This document shows, piece after piece, positions 24,094-35,425 of a DNA stretch of 64,000 nt. Under the pieces are notes generated by a model. That model made no database searches and was not told the origin of the DNA. It saw only the letters and a program-made list of their open reading frames with translations. Every line of letters starts with the position of its first letter. Within the stretch, counting starts at the first letter, position 1. The DNA is from Gloeophyllum trabeum ATCC 11539 (lineage: Eukaryota > Basidiomycota > Agaricomycetes > Gloeophyllales > Gloeophyllaceae), in NCBI RefSeq assembly GCF_000344685.1, contig NW_006920411.1:2434524-2498523 (forward strand), read 5' to 3'. Both the position numbers and the translations under genes were made by a program.

Positions 24094-26444
24094 CTACGAA
24101 GTAAGAGAAGAACCGGTAATTACCTCTAGAAGGCTCGGCAGAACACTGTCAACCTCCTGCGGGGGAATCCCACCACAACCTATCGAGATCAGTCTTCGAT
24201 ACTCCGCCATCTTCCCCTCCGTTCCCGCCTCCTCTTGATGTTTCGCAAACTCTTCGAAAAGCTCTCTCCGCCTCTTCCTGTGTCGCTCCAGGTCTTCTCT
24301 TAGTACCTCACAGGCACGATGTAACGCATTTGGGTCGGCCGGTATGTCCGAATGTAGCGCGACGAGATCGCTGATATCCTCTGGCTGCGTGGGCGCTTTC
24401 CGCTTGCCTTTCCTCTCGCCCTTCTCTGGACTTGCTTCGGGGCCGTTCATGGGCTCGTCTGGATGGAACGAAAAGTTCTGTGAGGGAATATGCAGCTGTC
24501 CGCCAGCCGCATCCCTAATGGCCTTCTCGCGATCCTCCTCGTCCTTCACCCACTTCTCCCATCCGAGCCGGTACCGCTTCCCCATCTTCGATATCAGCTC
24601 CTGTTCAAGTTCCTGCAAGCCCTCTTTCGAGTAGTTGAGGGTGTTGGCCTGCCCTTTGAGATGCGACACTGCTCGTTGACTCTCCAGGATCTCCTGCTGC
24701 ATACTGGTGAGCAAAGCACTGGCTTGGTTCATATCCCGCTCCTTCTCCTGGAGCTCCTGATCGAACGACTGAGCCAGGCTATCAAGCATCGTGGTAACCT
24801 CGTTGATGCACCGAGTACTCGCCCGCTGTGCAGCAACAGAATAGTGCAACGGTGCCCTGTCGCCGTTGGCAGGTGCGAACGCATAGCCAGGGCCTGCTGT
24901 TGCGGGGGGATACGCCGCTGCAGCATTTCTAAAAGACATGCTCAGACTCTTGGAAGGCAATCCCGGAGACCTTCGGAACCGCTCGTCCTCCACGATATAG
25001 TCTTCTGCACTTTTCCCGTCCTTGTTTCGAATTTTGGGATTAGCGCCGTGGTCTATGAGAAGCTTAACAAGCCGCTTGCTCCTGCACCTCGCCGCCAAGG
25101 TCAACGCGGTTTCCCCATCTTCGTCCTGAAAATTTAGGATGTCTACGAGCTCCGAGGGGTATTCGGCTAAGCGCTCGAGGATAGTCTCCATGTAGTACCT
25201 GGCGGCGTGCGTTTTGCCTTTAGACATGGCGACGTCGACAATGTGGTGAAACACAGTCCGGTTAGCATTGTCAATGTGCAGAGTGCACGGATGCAGCAAC
25301 TCGCACAACTCCTTGAATTTGCGCACGTCGTAGTTGTTCGCGAACATGACAGAGCGCATGAGGGCCGTCTGGCCGGAGTTGTTCACCCTATACAAGTCGG
25401 CGCCAGCAGTAAGGAGCAATTTGACTATGCGAAGGCGGCCCATGGCGGCGGCCCAGTGCAGAGGAGTATGGGAGTCGTCGTCAATCACCACATTAGGATC
25501 AAAGTCCGGTGGAGGTTCGATAAGGCATTTCGGGATCTGGTTCGTGTCAGAGATGAAGTACTCCAGTATCTGTTCGGCATAGCGCGAGCTATTTGATGTC
25601 TGGCCGTCAACGTCCATATCATCGTCGGGTGGCTCGACAGAGCGCCGCCGTTTTCGCGGTCGGCCGTTCTTGCGGTAGCCATCCTCCCCGATGTCTGACA
25701 GGGCATCGGACGGTCCTGGACTGCCTATAGGCGACGGCGTCCGTGAACTAGACGACCCTTCGGACGGCGAGGGTGTCAATGTGCCGTCCTCGGATCCACG
25801 GACGGACAGACTGTCATCATCGGATTCGTCGTCTGGGATGTCAGCAGCGGTCCGTCGTGATGAGCGAGTCGCGACGCCAGGACCGTCTGCTGCTGCCTTC
25901 TTCGGGGGTCTGGTGCCTGGCGCCGCCACGAGATGTTTCGGCGCTAGCGGGGGACTCTCAGCGGCGGGCGTGAAGTCAATAATTGGCTTCAGCACTTGCT
26001 CGCACCCATATTGCCGGCACAGTTCCAATCCCCTCTCCAGAGGGATCCAGGTACCTATATGTAGCGGTTCGACGAGAACAGAGCAGGAACATATTAGCCC
26101 AACGTACCCTGGTATTTCCCATAACCTCCCTGTACTTTCTCGTGCTCCCCCTTCTGCACTTCCCTCTCCAGAATACGTGTCCGTTGCGGCTTGTCGAATC
26201 CGACCACCTTGAGAATCTGCGTCGCGTTTAACCACGAGTCTGATCGCCGCCGCATGACAGCCACACCCTTGCACATCCTACGCGTGAGGGTCGTTAGAGT
26301 GCGCGTCAATTCGCGTCGATAGGGACGTACATTTCATACACCGGGATACCACTGTAAGTGGCCTGCGGTAAGGGCGTGAATCTCCGGCATCATCGCTCGA
26401 CGGGAGTGCTATCGTACCTTGAATATTGTATTCTCGCCAGCCAT
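24094..26444 (-). CDS. MBP1: APSES-ankyrin transcription factor (Mbp1/Res-type, MBF subunit)
   Basis: The start at 26444 gives MAGENTIFK. After a GT-AG intron follow [59 protein letters not shown] and, after another intron, [17 protein letters not shown]. This is the complete KilA-N/APSES DNA-binding domain (residues about 1-105) that reads ACGCGT. A low-complexity Ser/Asp-rich segment with a basic [15 protein letters not shown] patch (NLS-like) comes next. Ankyrin repeats follow ([49 protein letters not shown]), then a coiled coil ([20 protein letters not shown]) and a C-terminal helix. This is the layout of Mbp1/Swi4/Res1, the sequence-specific subunit of MBF that drives G1/S genes. The protein is about 740 residues. 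The start codon is 1,034 bp from that of CDC14, on the opposite strand. Confidence 0.93.
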
Positions 26445-27478
26445 TGTGAATGAAGAGAGGCTTCCAGCCCGTCCGTGGCGTCTCCTCTGTCTGCGTTCTG
26501 CTTGTGTAGCGCAAAGTGTAGAGAAGAGAAGGCTGCCTGGTTGTCGCGCTCGTTAGCAGTGAGACTCGCGATGGAGGCTTTGACGCGTCCAACAAGTGCA
26601 AACAACGACGCGTTCCCGCCGCCCGACGCGACATCGGAACTCGGCTCCGTCCGGATTTAGTCATCCGCTCCGTCCTCGTGGCTCCGCGTGTCCCTGTGGC
26701 TGATCATGAAGCTAAAGCATTGAGGTGGACAAATGCTTTGGTACATATTCCCCTCTCGTTTCCCTGCATCAAACAACCATGGCACTACGAATACAAGGAT
26801 AAGGTGATTCGGAGACGGTGGGATCACTCATAAATAAATCTTCAATTGCGCTGAAACCGCATCCGACTCACCACAGATATGCCAGGGAGGCGTCTATGTA
26901 CCCGCTAACATGGCCCATTACAGCAAGCATCGCTATTATCATCGGAAGAAGGGCTCGTCATAGTTAGGCACTCTATGTAGGACCTAGCACGCAAATAAGC
27001 TAATCTCTATGCCCAATGCAAGGGAGACAGCATCGAACAGCTACTTTTACAACAGTCATCCCGATCTTCCGATAACTTGGATGAGCTCTCACTTGAGCCA
27101 TCTTCCAGCGTTTCTGGAGCCCTTGAGCAGTTACTGCAAGTGGAAGCTGAGGGAACCTCCTTCCACTTAATGAAATCTTAATATACGATGGTTGCTATTT
27201 CATCAGTCATGCCACATTTGGGGCACCAACCGACGCCGTTGAACGCACATTGCCAACATGAGATACACACGAGGCAGGGTACAAGTGGCACTGCAATGCA
27301 TGAACAATGCGGTTGCCTCCGCGAAGGTTCCGTGCAAGTGGCCACTGCCTTATTTGGCCAAAGGCTGGCGTTGTTGGTTCGTATTTAGCCACGCGCGCCT
27401 GCTGGCTCCCTTCGGTCGTGTTCCGCGTCGTACCTCTGCTCACTGTTGTCGTGTTGCTCGCCGCCGCCGCCTGCGACC
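26445..27478. other. Divergent intergenic region between MBP1 and CDC14
   Basis: About 1.0 kb without a credible frame. It should contain both promoters and leaders. A CT-rich and GT-rich stretch just before 27479 resembles a 5' leader for CDC14. No clear RNA gene was seen. Confidence 0.4.
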
Positions 27479-29690
27479 ATGACGATTACTCCGCCAACAT
27501 GTGAGCCTCTGTGCAGGTTTACCGACAGGTGCGTTCCGCGCGACTCAAGACGCCCAATGGACTGGTGTTGATGCCTGAACCATCGGCCACATAGGTTGTA
27601 CTTCACGACGTTCCCCCAGCCCGCCCCTCCAGCCGATGTTCTCAATCGTTCCGCGAGCGCCGGCTCAACCCCCCAACCTCGAATACGCGGGTCTCCAAAG
27701 GGCGAAGCACCGGTGACTCCTGAAGACAACTCTTTATACTACTACTTTATAGTCGACGATTCGCTGCCATATCTGTCGTTCTACTTGGACTGGGGACCCT
27801 TGAACCTTGCGCAGGTGTACAAGGTGTGCATCTATATTCATGAGTTGCTGGAGGTACGTGGTCATGTTTAGCGCCGAGAGTGCCAGGGCTGAGATGCCAC
27901 AGGACGAGGAAATCGCGAACCACAAACTTGTTATGTACACCAGCAACGATCCCCGGAAGAAGGCGAATGCGGCGTTGCTTATGGCCCTTTATGTTGTGAG
28001 TTGTAGTGTCCCCCTCTGTCACGTGCTTGCTCAATGGCGGGCAGATGATTGTCCTACGACGAGCGCCCTGGGAGGCTTTCCATCCGATAGCAGAGCTTGA
28101 GTTTATGCCATTCCGAGATGCTGGACGCGGACCATCAGACTTCAACCTCAGCATCCAGGACTGCTTATGGGGTGTCTGGAAAGCTATGCAAAACGGGCTA
28201 TGCGATATGAACGAATTTAGCGCCGATGAATACGAATATTATGAGAAAGTGGAGAATGGAGACTGGAACTGGATAACTCCAAACTTTATTGCGTTTGCGT
28301 CTCCGGTGGATTTACTATGGATCAAGGAGGAAAAAGAAAAAAAGGAGTCGGAGAGGTCGGGAGCGGGGACGCCGGCGCGCACGAAGCCTGCGCCGACAAG
28401 CATGAGAGGCAAGTTGACGCCTGCATTCCAAAACTGCTTGGACTACTTCGAGAAGAAGAACGTCAAGGCAGTCGTGCGGTTAAACAATCAGCTATACGAC
28501 AAGACTTTGTTCGAAGAGCGCGGCATCAAGCACGTTGAGATGTACTTCGACGATGGTACTAATCCGACTGATGAGATCGTCCGCCAGTTCATCGACTTGT
28601 CCGATGAGGTAGTGGAATCGGGAGGCGTTGTGGCTGTCCACGTACGTGACTTTATTCTTTGTTCTTCATTATGTCCTTAGGTCGCTCCCCTCAGTGTAAA
28701 GCTGGTCTGGGCCGGACAGGAACTTTGATAGGTGCATATCTCATCTGGAAATACGGCTTCACTGCCCATGAAGCAATTGGCTTCATGCGTATCCTGCGAC
28801 CAGGAAGCGTGGTCGGCCCCCAGCAACAATACATGTACTTGAAGCAGCTGGAATGGGTCAAGTGGGCAGCTGTCGACGAGATGCTAAAGGCGCAGAAGGC
28901 CGCGGCAATGGCTGCGTTCCCTCTTGTTGCACCAGCGACACCTCCAGCCGAGACTCGTGAACTGGAGGAAGTGGCGATGGAGGTGGCCCACATCCCTTCG
29001 AGGGACCTGCCACCTGTTACACCGAGCAAGCACGTTCTTGCGGGAACCGCGAAGGCAGGAGAGATCACGCCACCGGGACAACCTCGTAAGACACCGGCTG
29101 CGAAGCGAATGGCTGTCGACTTCGATTCGGATGACGAAGTCGAGAACGACGTCCTCCCTGCGCTGAACGTGGCGGCACCCAAGTCCCCCGTCAAGCGCAG
29201 CTCCCGTGGCCATCGGATGCCAAACTCAGAGTCTCGGGCGACTCGCATAACGAGGTCCGCTGTTTCTCATGGTATGAAGGAAGCGGGTGCGGGTCTAGGA
29301 CCGGTCAGGTCAACGACTGGACAGGGGCCAAACAAGATCCCTAGGCTAGCTAACGGCTCCGCGGCTGATGCTCCCGTTACCCGTGCCCGAGCGGCGGCGG
29401 CGGCTGCTGCCGGAGTGAAGACTCGTCGAGGGACCGTAACGAAAGCTCCTGGAACTCCATCCCGATTACCAACGCTTATTCCCAGCAAGCGGGGACATGC
29501 CAACTCGAATTCTCTGAACGAAGTGGCTGCTGCCACGGTCAAAGTAACCGTTGTCGCTACCAAGGATACTACCTGGGTGAAGGACAATGCCACTACTGCG
29601 GTGGCTCCCGGGACGAAGAAGGAGAGGCCCAATCTGAGACCCCTACGGCGGAGACGGAGCAGCTTCAGCTCTGCTGATGTCGTGGCATAG
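27479..29690 (+). CDS. CDC14: Cdc14-type dual-specificity phosphatase
   Basis: Exon 1 (27479-27528) encodes MTITPPTCEPLCRFTD and joins exon 2 at 27595, continuing RLYFTTFPQPAPP. Then come SLPYLSFYLDWGPLNLAQVY, KLVMYTSNDPRKKANAALLM, EFMPFRDAGRGPSDFNLSIQ and ENGDWNWITPNFIAFASP, covering the N-terminal half domain. The catalytic half contains NVKAVVRLNNQLYD and, across an intron that splits the signature, VAVHCKAGLGRTGTLIGAYL with nucleophilic Cys and loop Arg. It ends RILRPGSVVGPQQQYMYLKQ. A C-terminal tail of about 300 residues is disordered, basic and Ser/Pro-rich, as in yeast Cdc14. The enzyme removes phosphate from pSer-Pro CDK sites and promotes mitotic exit. The signature-splitting intron makes the unspliced frame look like two genes. 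Confidence 0.95.
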
Positions 29691-30124
29691 TCTTTTGGAT
29701 CTCGATCTCGGACTTGTATCTTCACCATCGCATATTTGATCTGCTCTGGGTCTGCTATCCTCTGCCTCCACGCATTTATTTCCGATTATGCATCTCTGTG
29801 TGATATACTGTCTTGTTCTTGCGTCTTCGCTGTGAATATTTGCATTGTCTACGTGACACCCCCTTTTGATTCAACGATGCGTCCCTCCTTCAAATCCCAC
29901 CAGCCCCGCATAGCGATTACTTCCCACCAGTGCCGCTCCTTCACGCCCTTTGTTCTTTTCCTTCGATCCTCAGAATGCCACTCGGTAATTATTTGTATAA
30001 TGGAGGCGTCCGGTTTCTTCTCTATATATAACTGTAATATACTCGTTTGTATGAATAAATTATCTTCCAGCATGTTATACATTTTATTTGCTGTACATTT
30101 TGGCTCACGAAACTCGCCGTGTAT
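29691..30124. other. Convergent intergenic region (3' UTRs of CDC14 and HEM12)
   Basis: T-rich on the plus strand, with no coding frame of note. It is likely shared 3' UTR and termination sequence. Confidence 0.4.
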
Positions 30125-31379
30125 CTAGACAGCTTTGGCCGAATACTTGTGGACACACTCGAAGAAGAAGCGTAGGTCCTCCGGGTCTACCCCGGGAGTG
30201 ATCCCGTGGCCCAGGTTTGCGATCCACCCTTTCGCAGACCCTCCCATCTTGAAGCTCTCGGCCATCCTCTTCACCTCTCTCTCTATCGCCTCCCGACCGC
30301 CGTACAGGACGTTCGGGTCCAAGTTGCCCTGCAAGGCTACCTTGTCCCCGACGATCCGGCGCGCCTCCACGGCGTCAATACACCAGTCAAGGCCGAGTAC
30401 ATCATAACCGGCGACTGCTTGTGCTGCCAACGACTGGTTGGCGCCTTTAGCGAAGAGTGTCATGGGTACTGCGGGTATGTTCTCGGAGGCGAGGCGAGAG
30501 CGAACGCCAGCGGATATCCGCTTCAGGGAGGGAAGAGAAAAAATCGCAAAGTCGTGCGGGGAGAGCTCCCCAGCCCAGGAGTCGAATACTTGCACGAGCT
30601 GTACACGAAAACATGCGTTACTCTCGATCAGATATGTGCGGGCGCGGCACTGACCTGTGCGCCGGCTTTGATTTGGCCGACCAGCAAGTCTACGCAGACA
30701 TCTGCTATCCGCGTGAGCAGCGCCTTGCTCTCCTCGGGATACTTGAATAGCCAAGTCTTGCACTTCTGGAACGTCTTTGTCCCCCCGCCCTCGATCATGT
30801 ACGAGAACAGCGTCCACGGTGCCCCGCAGAATCCGATTAGCGGAACTTCGCCGTTCAGCTCTTTCCGGACTTTCGTGATAGCCTCGAACATGTACCCGAG
30901 CTCAACGTTCACGTCCACCACTTTCTTTAGCTTCTCCACGTCCGCGGGCACATTCAGCGGTTCAGGAAAGTAGGGACCGGGTGTCATCTGGACGTCCATG
31001 CCCATCGCTTGGGGGACGACGAGGATGTCGCTGAAGATGATGGCAGCATCGAGCAGACCTTTGTACCGTCTGATGGGCTGCAGCGTGATTTCGCTTGCTA
31101 ACTCTGGAGTTCTGCATATCTCGAAGAACTCGTGGTTCGCTCGCACGGCTCTGAATTCTTGGATGCGTTCATGTCAAACGAACGCTCATGATGAGGGGAA
31201 TAGTATCACGAACCTGGGAGGTATCGTCCTGCTTGGCGCATGACCCATACGGGTGCCCTTGCGGTCTCCTCGCCTGGCCCGCCTTTTCAGCTATGTATTG
31301 AGACATGTTCGATTTCAGACAGACCTTTAGCTGCCCTAATGAGCAGGTCATTTTTGAGCGGTGCAAATGCTTCCGGCAT
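30125..31379 (-). CDS. HEM12: Uroporphyrinogen decarboxylase
   Basis: Converts uroporphyrinogen III to coproporphyrinogen III in haem synthesis, in the cytosol. The start at 31379 gives MPEAFAPLKNDLLIRAAKG. The next exon encodes APVWVMRQAGRYLPE, carrying the invariant MRQAGRYLPE signature with the catalytic Arg. After another intron come FRAVRANHEFFEICRTPELA, DAAIIFSDILVVPQAMGMDV (catalytic Asp), IGFCGAPWTLFSYMIEGGG, VQVFDSWAGELSP, GYDVLGLDWCIDAVEARRI and ALQGNLDPNVLYGG. The C-terminus is GWIANLGHGITPGVDPEDLR and beyond, with the conserved His. All active-site motifs are present. Its promoter region of about 357 bp is shared with SHG1 on the other strand. Confidence 0.96.
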
Positions 31380-31736
31380 GTCCGTATATTGGTCGTATCT
31401 GTGTTCCTCCGGTCAGACAGGTCACACCAGACTGGTGTACTGATGCAGGCGTACTTATGCAAGCCTTATGTCTGCCCTGCAAGCACGTCTTGGACCGCAA
31501 GATACAGCTGACAGTCAGGTATTGCGGGCGTAAGTATACCGGTCCTTTAGATCGACTGCCAGTAGAACGGACATCGTGATTGTAAGGGTGAGAATCGAGC
31601 TCTAATAGGCTCTATCTAATCTTGGCACTGTTCGGGTCGCGTCCGACCAAGGGCGCGTCCACCATTCCAGGCGACGTTCAAGCCACCCTTGTTGACTGCT
31701 GTCTCGAAAGCTGCATCTCTCTAAGGCGCAACCGGT
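31380..31736. other. Divergent promoter region of HEM12 and SHG1
   Basis: 357 bp between opposite start codons. No specific motif was recognised. Confidence 0.4.
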
Positions 31737-32841
31737 ATGCCCATCAGCAACCCGAATCAGCTGGTCGACGAGTATGTCTAGGGGAAGTGGAAGTTCTGGC
31801 TTAGACCTGATGGTCAGGCGTGGTTAGGTTCAAGAAATCAGGAGAATTCGATCGGCTACGACGGGAGCTGCTCAAACAGTTCCAAAAGAGCGTCAGTATT
31901 CTACTGCATTCCCTCTTATCCCATGTCTGAACTCAGTTGGAAGGATGGGATTGACTCGTTCATGGCCCGAGTAGAAGACATAGCTCGGCAGCGAATCAAT
32001 GCAGACCAGAAGCTGCAATACATGCCACCGGAAGCCGTCCACAGGGAACTTATGCAGGAAATTGATCGGTGCGTTCACCGCCCGTTGACCGCCTGCCATG
32101 TCTTCAAGTCGCCGGTGGCTCTCTCATAATGACATCTCGTAAAGGTATCCGTTGGTAGAACGCGCTGTCGCAGATGCCCGCATGCTGTCGGACCCCGGCT
32201 TTTCTGCTGGCATTCATAGGTCGGTAACTCGGATCCTCCGCCAAGACAGAGGGGAACCTTTGGAAGAGGATGAAGCTGGGTCGCCGGAAGGTATGACTAC
32301 AGAATAGTGACTGAACCCTGAGCTGAAAACCTTGTTTGATGCCCGTTCAGCTATGGACATCGATGAGCCGTCAGACGATGAAACTCCCGTCAACACTCCC
32401 AATATTATTTCCCATCACGCGGACGCGCCACCGCCTCCAGTGCAAAACGATGTCGCACCGCTGAGGAATAGTACCCCGGCACTGGATGGCGTAGAGTCGA
32501 ATCCAATGGACAGTGGACCTGCTCCCGCAGTCGAGTCGGCGGACATAGATTCTGCGTCTGTGCCTGACATCTCGGCCTCGAAGAAATCCTCCGAAGATAC
32601 CACTCAGGTGGACGGTTCCGATACATCGAAGGCGGGAGTCGAAGCGCCTTCGGATGGCCAAACCATCCAGACAGTGGACGATTTGACCTCGAAGGCATCT
32701 CCAGTTGCGGACGCCGTTATCACTGACGCCGGGGAACCTAAATCCGACTCAAACGCTTCAGACAATGCACCCATACCTGACCATTCCGTCCCCCGTGATG
32801 CAGATACGACGCATGTCATCCAGGAAGCACCAGCAATGTAA
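31737..32841 (+). CDS. SHG1: COMPASS subunit Shg1-like (BOD1/SHG1 domain)
   Basis: The gene starts MPISNPNQLVDEFKKSGEFD, continues RLRRELLKQFQKSDGIDSFM, then DIARQRINADQKL, RELMQEIDRYPLVERAVAD and MLSDPGFSAGIHRSVTRIL. This is the helical BOD1/SHG1 domain over about the first 110 residues. Four introns interrupt it, all with usable GT-AG sites. The second acceptor is at the GAT of DGIDSF, which restores the frame. After MDIDEPSDDETPVNTPNI the rest (about 160 residues) is acidic and Ser/Pro/Asp-rich disorder, ending IQEAPAM. In yeast Shg1 belongs to the Set1/COMPASS histone H3K4 methyltransferase. The assignment rests on the N-terminal domain. Confidence 0.82.
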
Positions 32842-33262
32842 CCTCAATCCGAGAGACAGCAGCATTGGATTACTATTCATACAAACAGGCATCCATGTAA
32901 TATTAATTTAGCAGGTAAGTGGCGTTCTCATATGGATCCACCTCGGTGATCTGAAGTCACGTTGGGCCTTGCAAGGTATCGCAATAGTAGGGGGGCTAGC
33001 ACGCTGTATTTTCCCTGATCTATGCTACACGACCCTGGCGGACGAGCCAAGCCGAAGGTCAGGTATGTACAAGGTTCAGACATATATCACAGTAAATTCG
33101 AAGGGAGGGTAAGATAAAGCAATGAGAAGCTACGTCAAGAACCCGATTTCAAGGAGCATGTCTGGCAACCGGAACCTGACCGGTGCTCAACAATCCGGTC
33201 GAGCAGGACCGGTGGCATGCATTATGTCGGACTCGAGGCGACGGATGGACGGCGGTCGCCAG
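32842..33262. other. Convergent intergenic region between SHG1 and the P450 gene
   Basis: No coding frame. It holds both 3' ends. Confidence 0.4.
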
Positions 33263-35425
33263 TTATTCAATTGAACGAATGAGAGCCTCCGCCTTCGGCG
33301 AGCGGGGTTTAATGGAGCAAGGGAATGGCTTCGGGTGGCTGTGAGGTCCAATCAAGACACGTCAGTATCAAGAATGAAAGGTATCGCAGATCCATGATGG
33401 AATAGCGGGGAAGCTGCGAAGGAGTGCAATGCTATGCCAACCTGATAGTCCCACTCGTATTGTCTAGGACGGGTTCCAAGACATTCCCGCTTGCGTCCAC
33501 GACTTTCGCGATGTCGAATGCTGCTAGGGACATGGCGCAGGAAATGAATATCGACGCGTCCGCAAGATTCATTCCGGGGCAGATTCTACGAAGAGGTGGG
33601 GAATCAGGACGCGTCTAACCACAAAACATGACGTGCGACTACTAACCGCCTTCCGAATCCAAAGCAGAACGAGCGAGGATCTTCTTCTGGCTCAGCCTTA
33701 AGGAACCGGCCAGGATCAAACTCTAAAGGATTCGAGTACGTCCTCGGATCATGTAGAATCTGCCTGTAGGCGCCAATCGCACCAGGCAATCGGCGGACTT
33801 GGGTCAGAAAACAAGCACAAGCGACGATCCTTAGGCACACGCACCAGATGTTGGCGATGACCAGCGAGCCTTTGGGAATATAGTAACCTTCGTGGACGTC
33901 GTCTTCGGTCACCCGGTGAGGCACGCCTTTCAATAGCAATCGTGTCAGCGCATACGTGAAACAGACTCGGAAGACAATGGAACGATGCTCACCTAGAGGC
34001 GTAACTGGATTCCATCGCAGCACTTCTTTGACCAATGCCTCGACATATGGGAGGTGCTCCCGGTCAGCAAACGTGGGCAACCGATCGCAGCCGATGACAG
34101 CGTCGATTTCGGCATGGGCCCTCTTCTGAGCTTCCGGGTAAAGCGTCATGGCGAGGTAGAAAGTGTATATGGCTGAAACGGTCTGATGGGATAGAATCGT
34201 ATCAGCGTCTGGTCAATACGGCCAGTACAGTCACCTTACCGTATCAGCCCCGCCTGAGACACCATGCGGAGGCGTGGTCAGTGCGAGTGTGGCGTTCAAT
34301 CGAGAAATTGAGGTTACCTGAGTAGAGGGACGCCGCTGCCCATTTGATCGTGGTCTCTTCCTCAGGAACGACGTCTCCGCCTTCGAGAAGGCTCTGCGTG
34401 AATGAGGGAGGGGCTATCCCGGCAGCCTGATGATCCAGACTTCAGTACGATCCAGATATCCAGAAAGGTGCTTCGACTTACGATTTGACGCTTTACGAAG
34501 TCCAGCGGCACATTGGTCATGTCATTTAGTGTCTTGCCCCAGTTCGCAGCCTTCTTTTTCCAGCCCGCGCCAGGGACCCAGTCGGGTATGTGCCGTACTT
34601 GACACAGATAGGTATGAACTTGTGCCGAGAGGTTTTACGGCTTTACTTACGCGCAGGAATGATGTCGACCAGGAAAGCACCGGGCGCAGTTGCAAGAGAG
34701 AACTGCTCCGTAGCTTTCTCGACGATATCCACAATGGGATCGGCTTCATCCTTCACTATGTAGCCATAGGCGATCTGTAGGATGATGGAGCCGGCCGTCC
34801 TGGTATCATGTGCTCGTCAGCGACACTGTAAAGTATTCTTCATATCATGATACTGACCATCGGATATGTTCGGCAATCTCCTCAGGCTTGCTCAAGACAC
34901 GCTTCAGGAATCTTCGCGTCTCGCGCTCCTCGACCGGCAGGAACTGCGTAGTTAAGGCCTTCGTACCAATGACGCTGTGGAACATCTTGCGGATGGAACG
35001 GAAGCGATCCCCATATCCCGTCAGAACCAAGGTGTTTTTCCAGCCGACTATTTCTCCGCCCATTGTAAGGGTCGGTCGGTCGGAATATATAGAGCTTTTC
35101 CGCTCCAGCATGTCTACGGCCAGCTTAGGGGAGTTGAGGATGACCATGGTTTGCCCCAGGACATTCACAGACATGATATCGCCTGCAAAGAACAGACTTA
35201 ACACGAACGAACATCAATCATTGTGCTCGTGAACATACCCCAGACTTGGCCCCACTGCGAAAATAATTTCCACTCTTGCTGCGTGGGCATGTCAAGGAGA
35301 TTGCCAATGAACGGATACGCCCTCGGACCCGGCGGGTAAGGTGCAGGTGGCCTGGCCCTTGTTAGTTGCCTCAGCAGGAAGACACCGATAGCAGCGAATA
35401 TAATGTCGACCACAGAAATTGCCAT
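33263..35425 (-). CDS. Cytochrome P450 monooxygenase
   Basis: A multi-exon gene reading minus. The N-terminus MAISVVDIIFAAIGVFLLRQ is a membrane anchor followed by the PPGP hinge (PYPPGPRAYPFIGNL), so the enzyme is ER-bound. The I-helix oxygen-binding motif AGADTT is split by an intron, the ExxR pair is EVLR in EALVKEVLRWNPVTPLG, and the PERF-region is FDPGRF. The haem loop FGFGRRICPG is split by an intron between R and I. The last exon gives HPKPFPCSIKPRS and stops at 33263-33265. All structural motifs are intact, so it should be functional. The resemblance is to the large fungal family often labelled O-methylsterigmatocystin oxidoreductase-like, but the substrate cannot be told and no biosynthetic cluster surrounds it. 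Confidence 0.92.

Noticed and set aside
26280..26285. ACGCGT in an MBP1 intron as an autoregulatory site
   Set aside because: The six-base word is expected about 15 times in 64 kb by chance. This copy straddles a splice acceptor region and has no further support.
28691..29248. 185-codon minus-strand frame
   Set aside because: It is antisense to the CDC14 catalytic exon and low-complexity tail.
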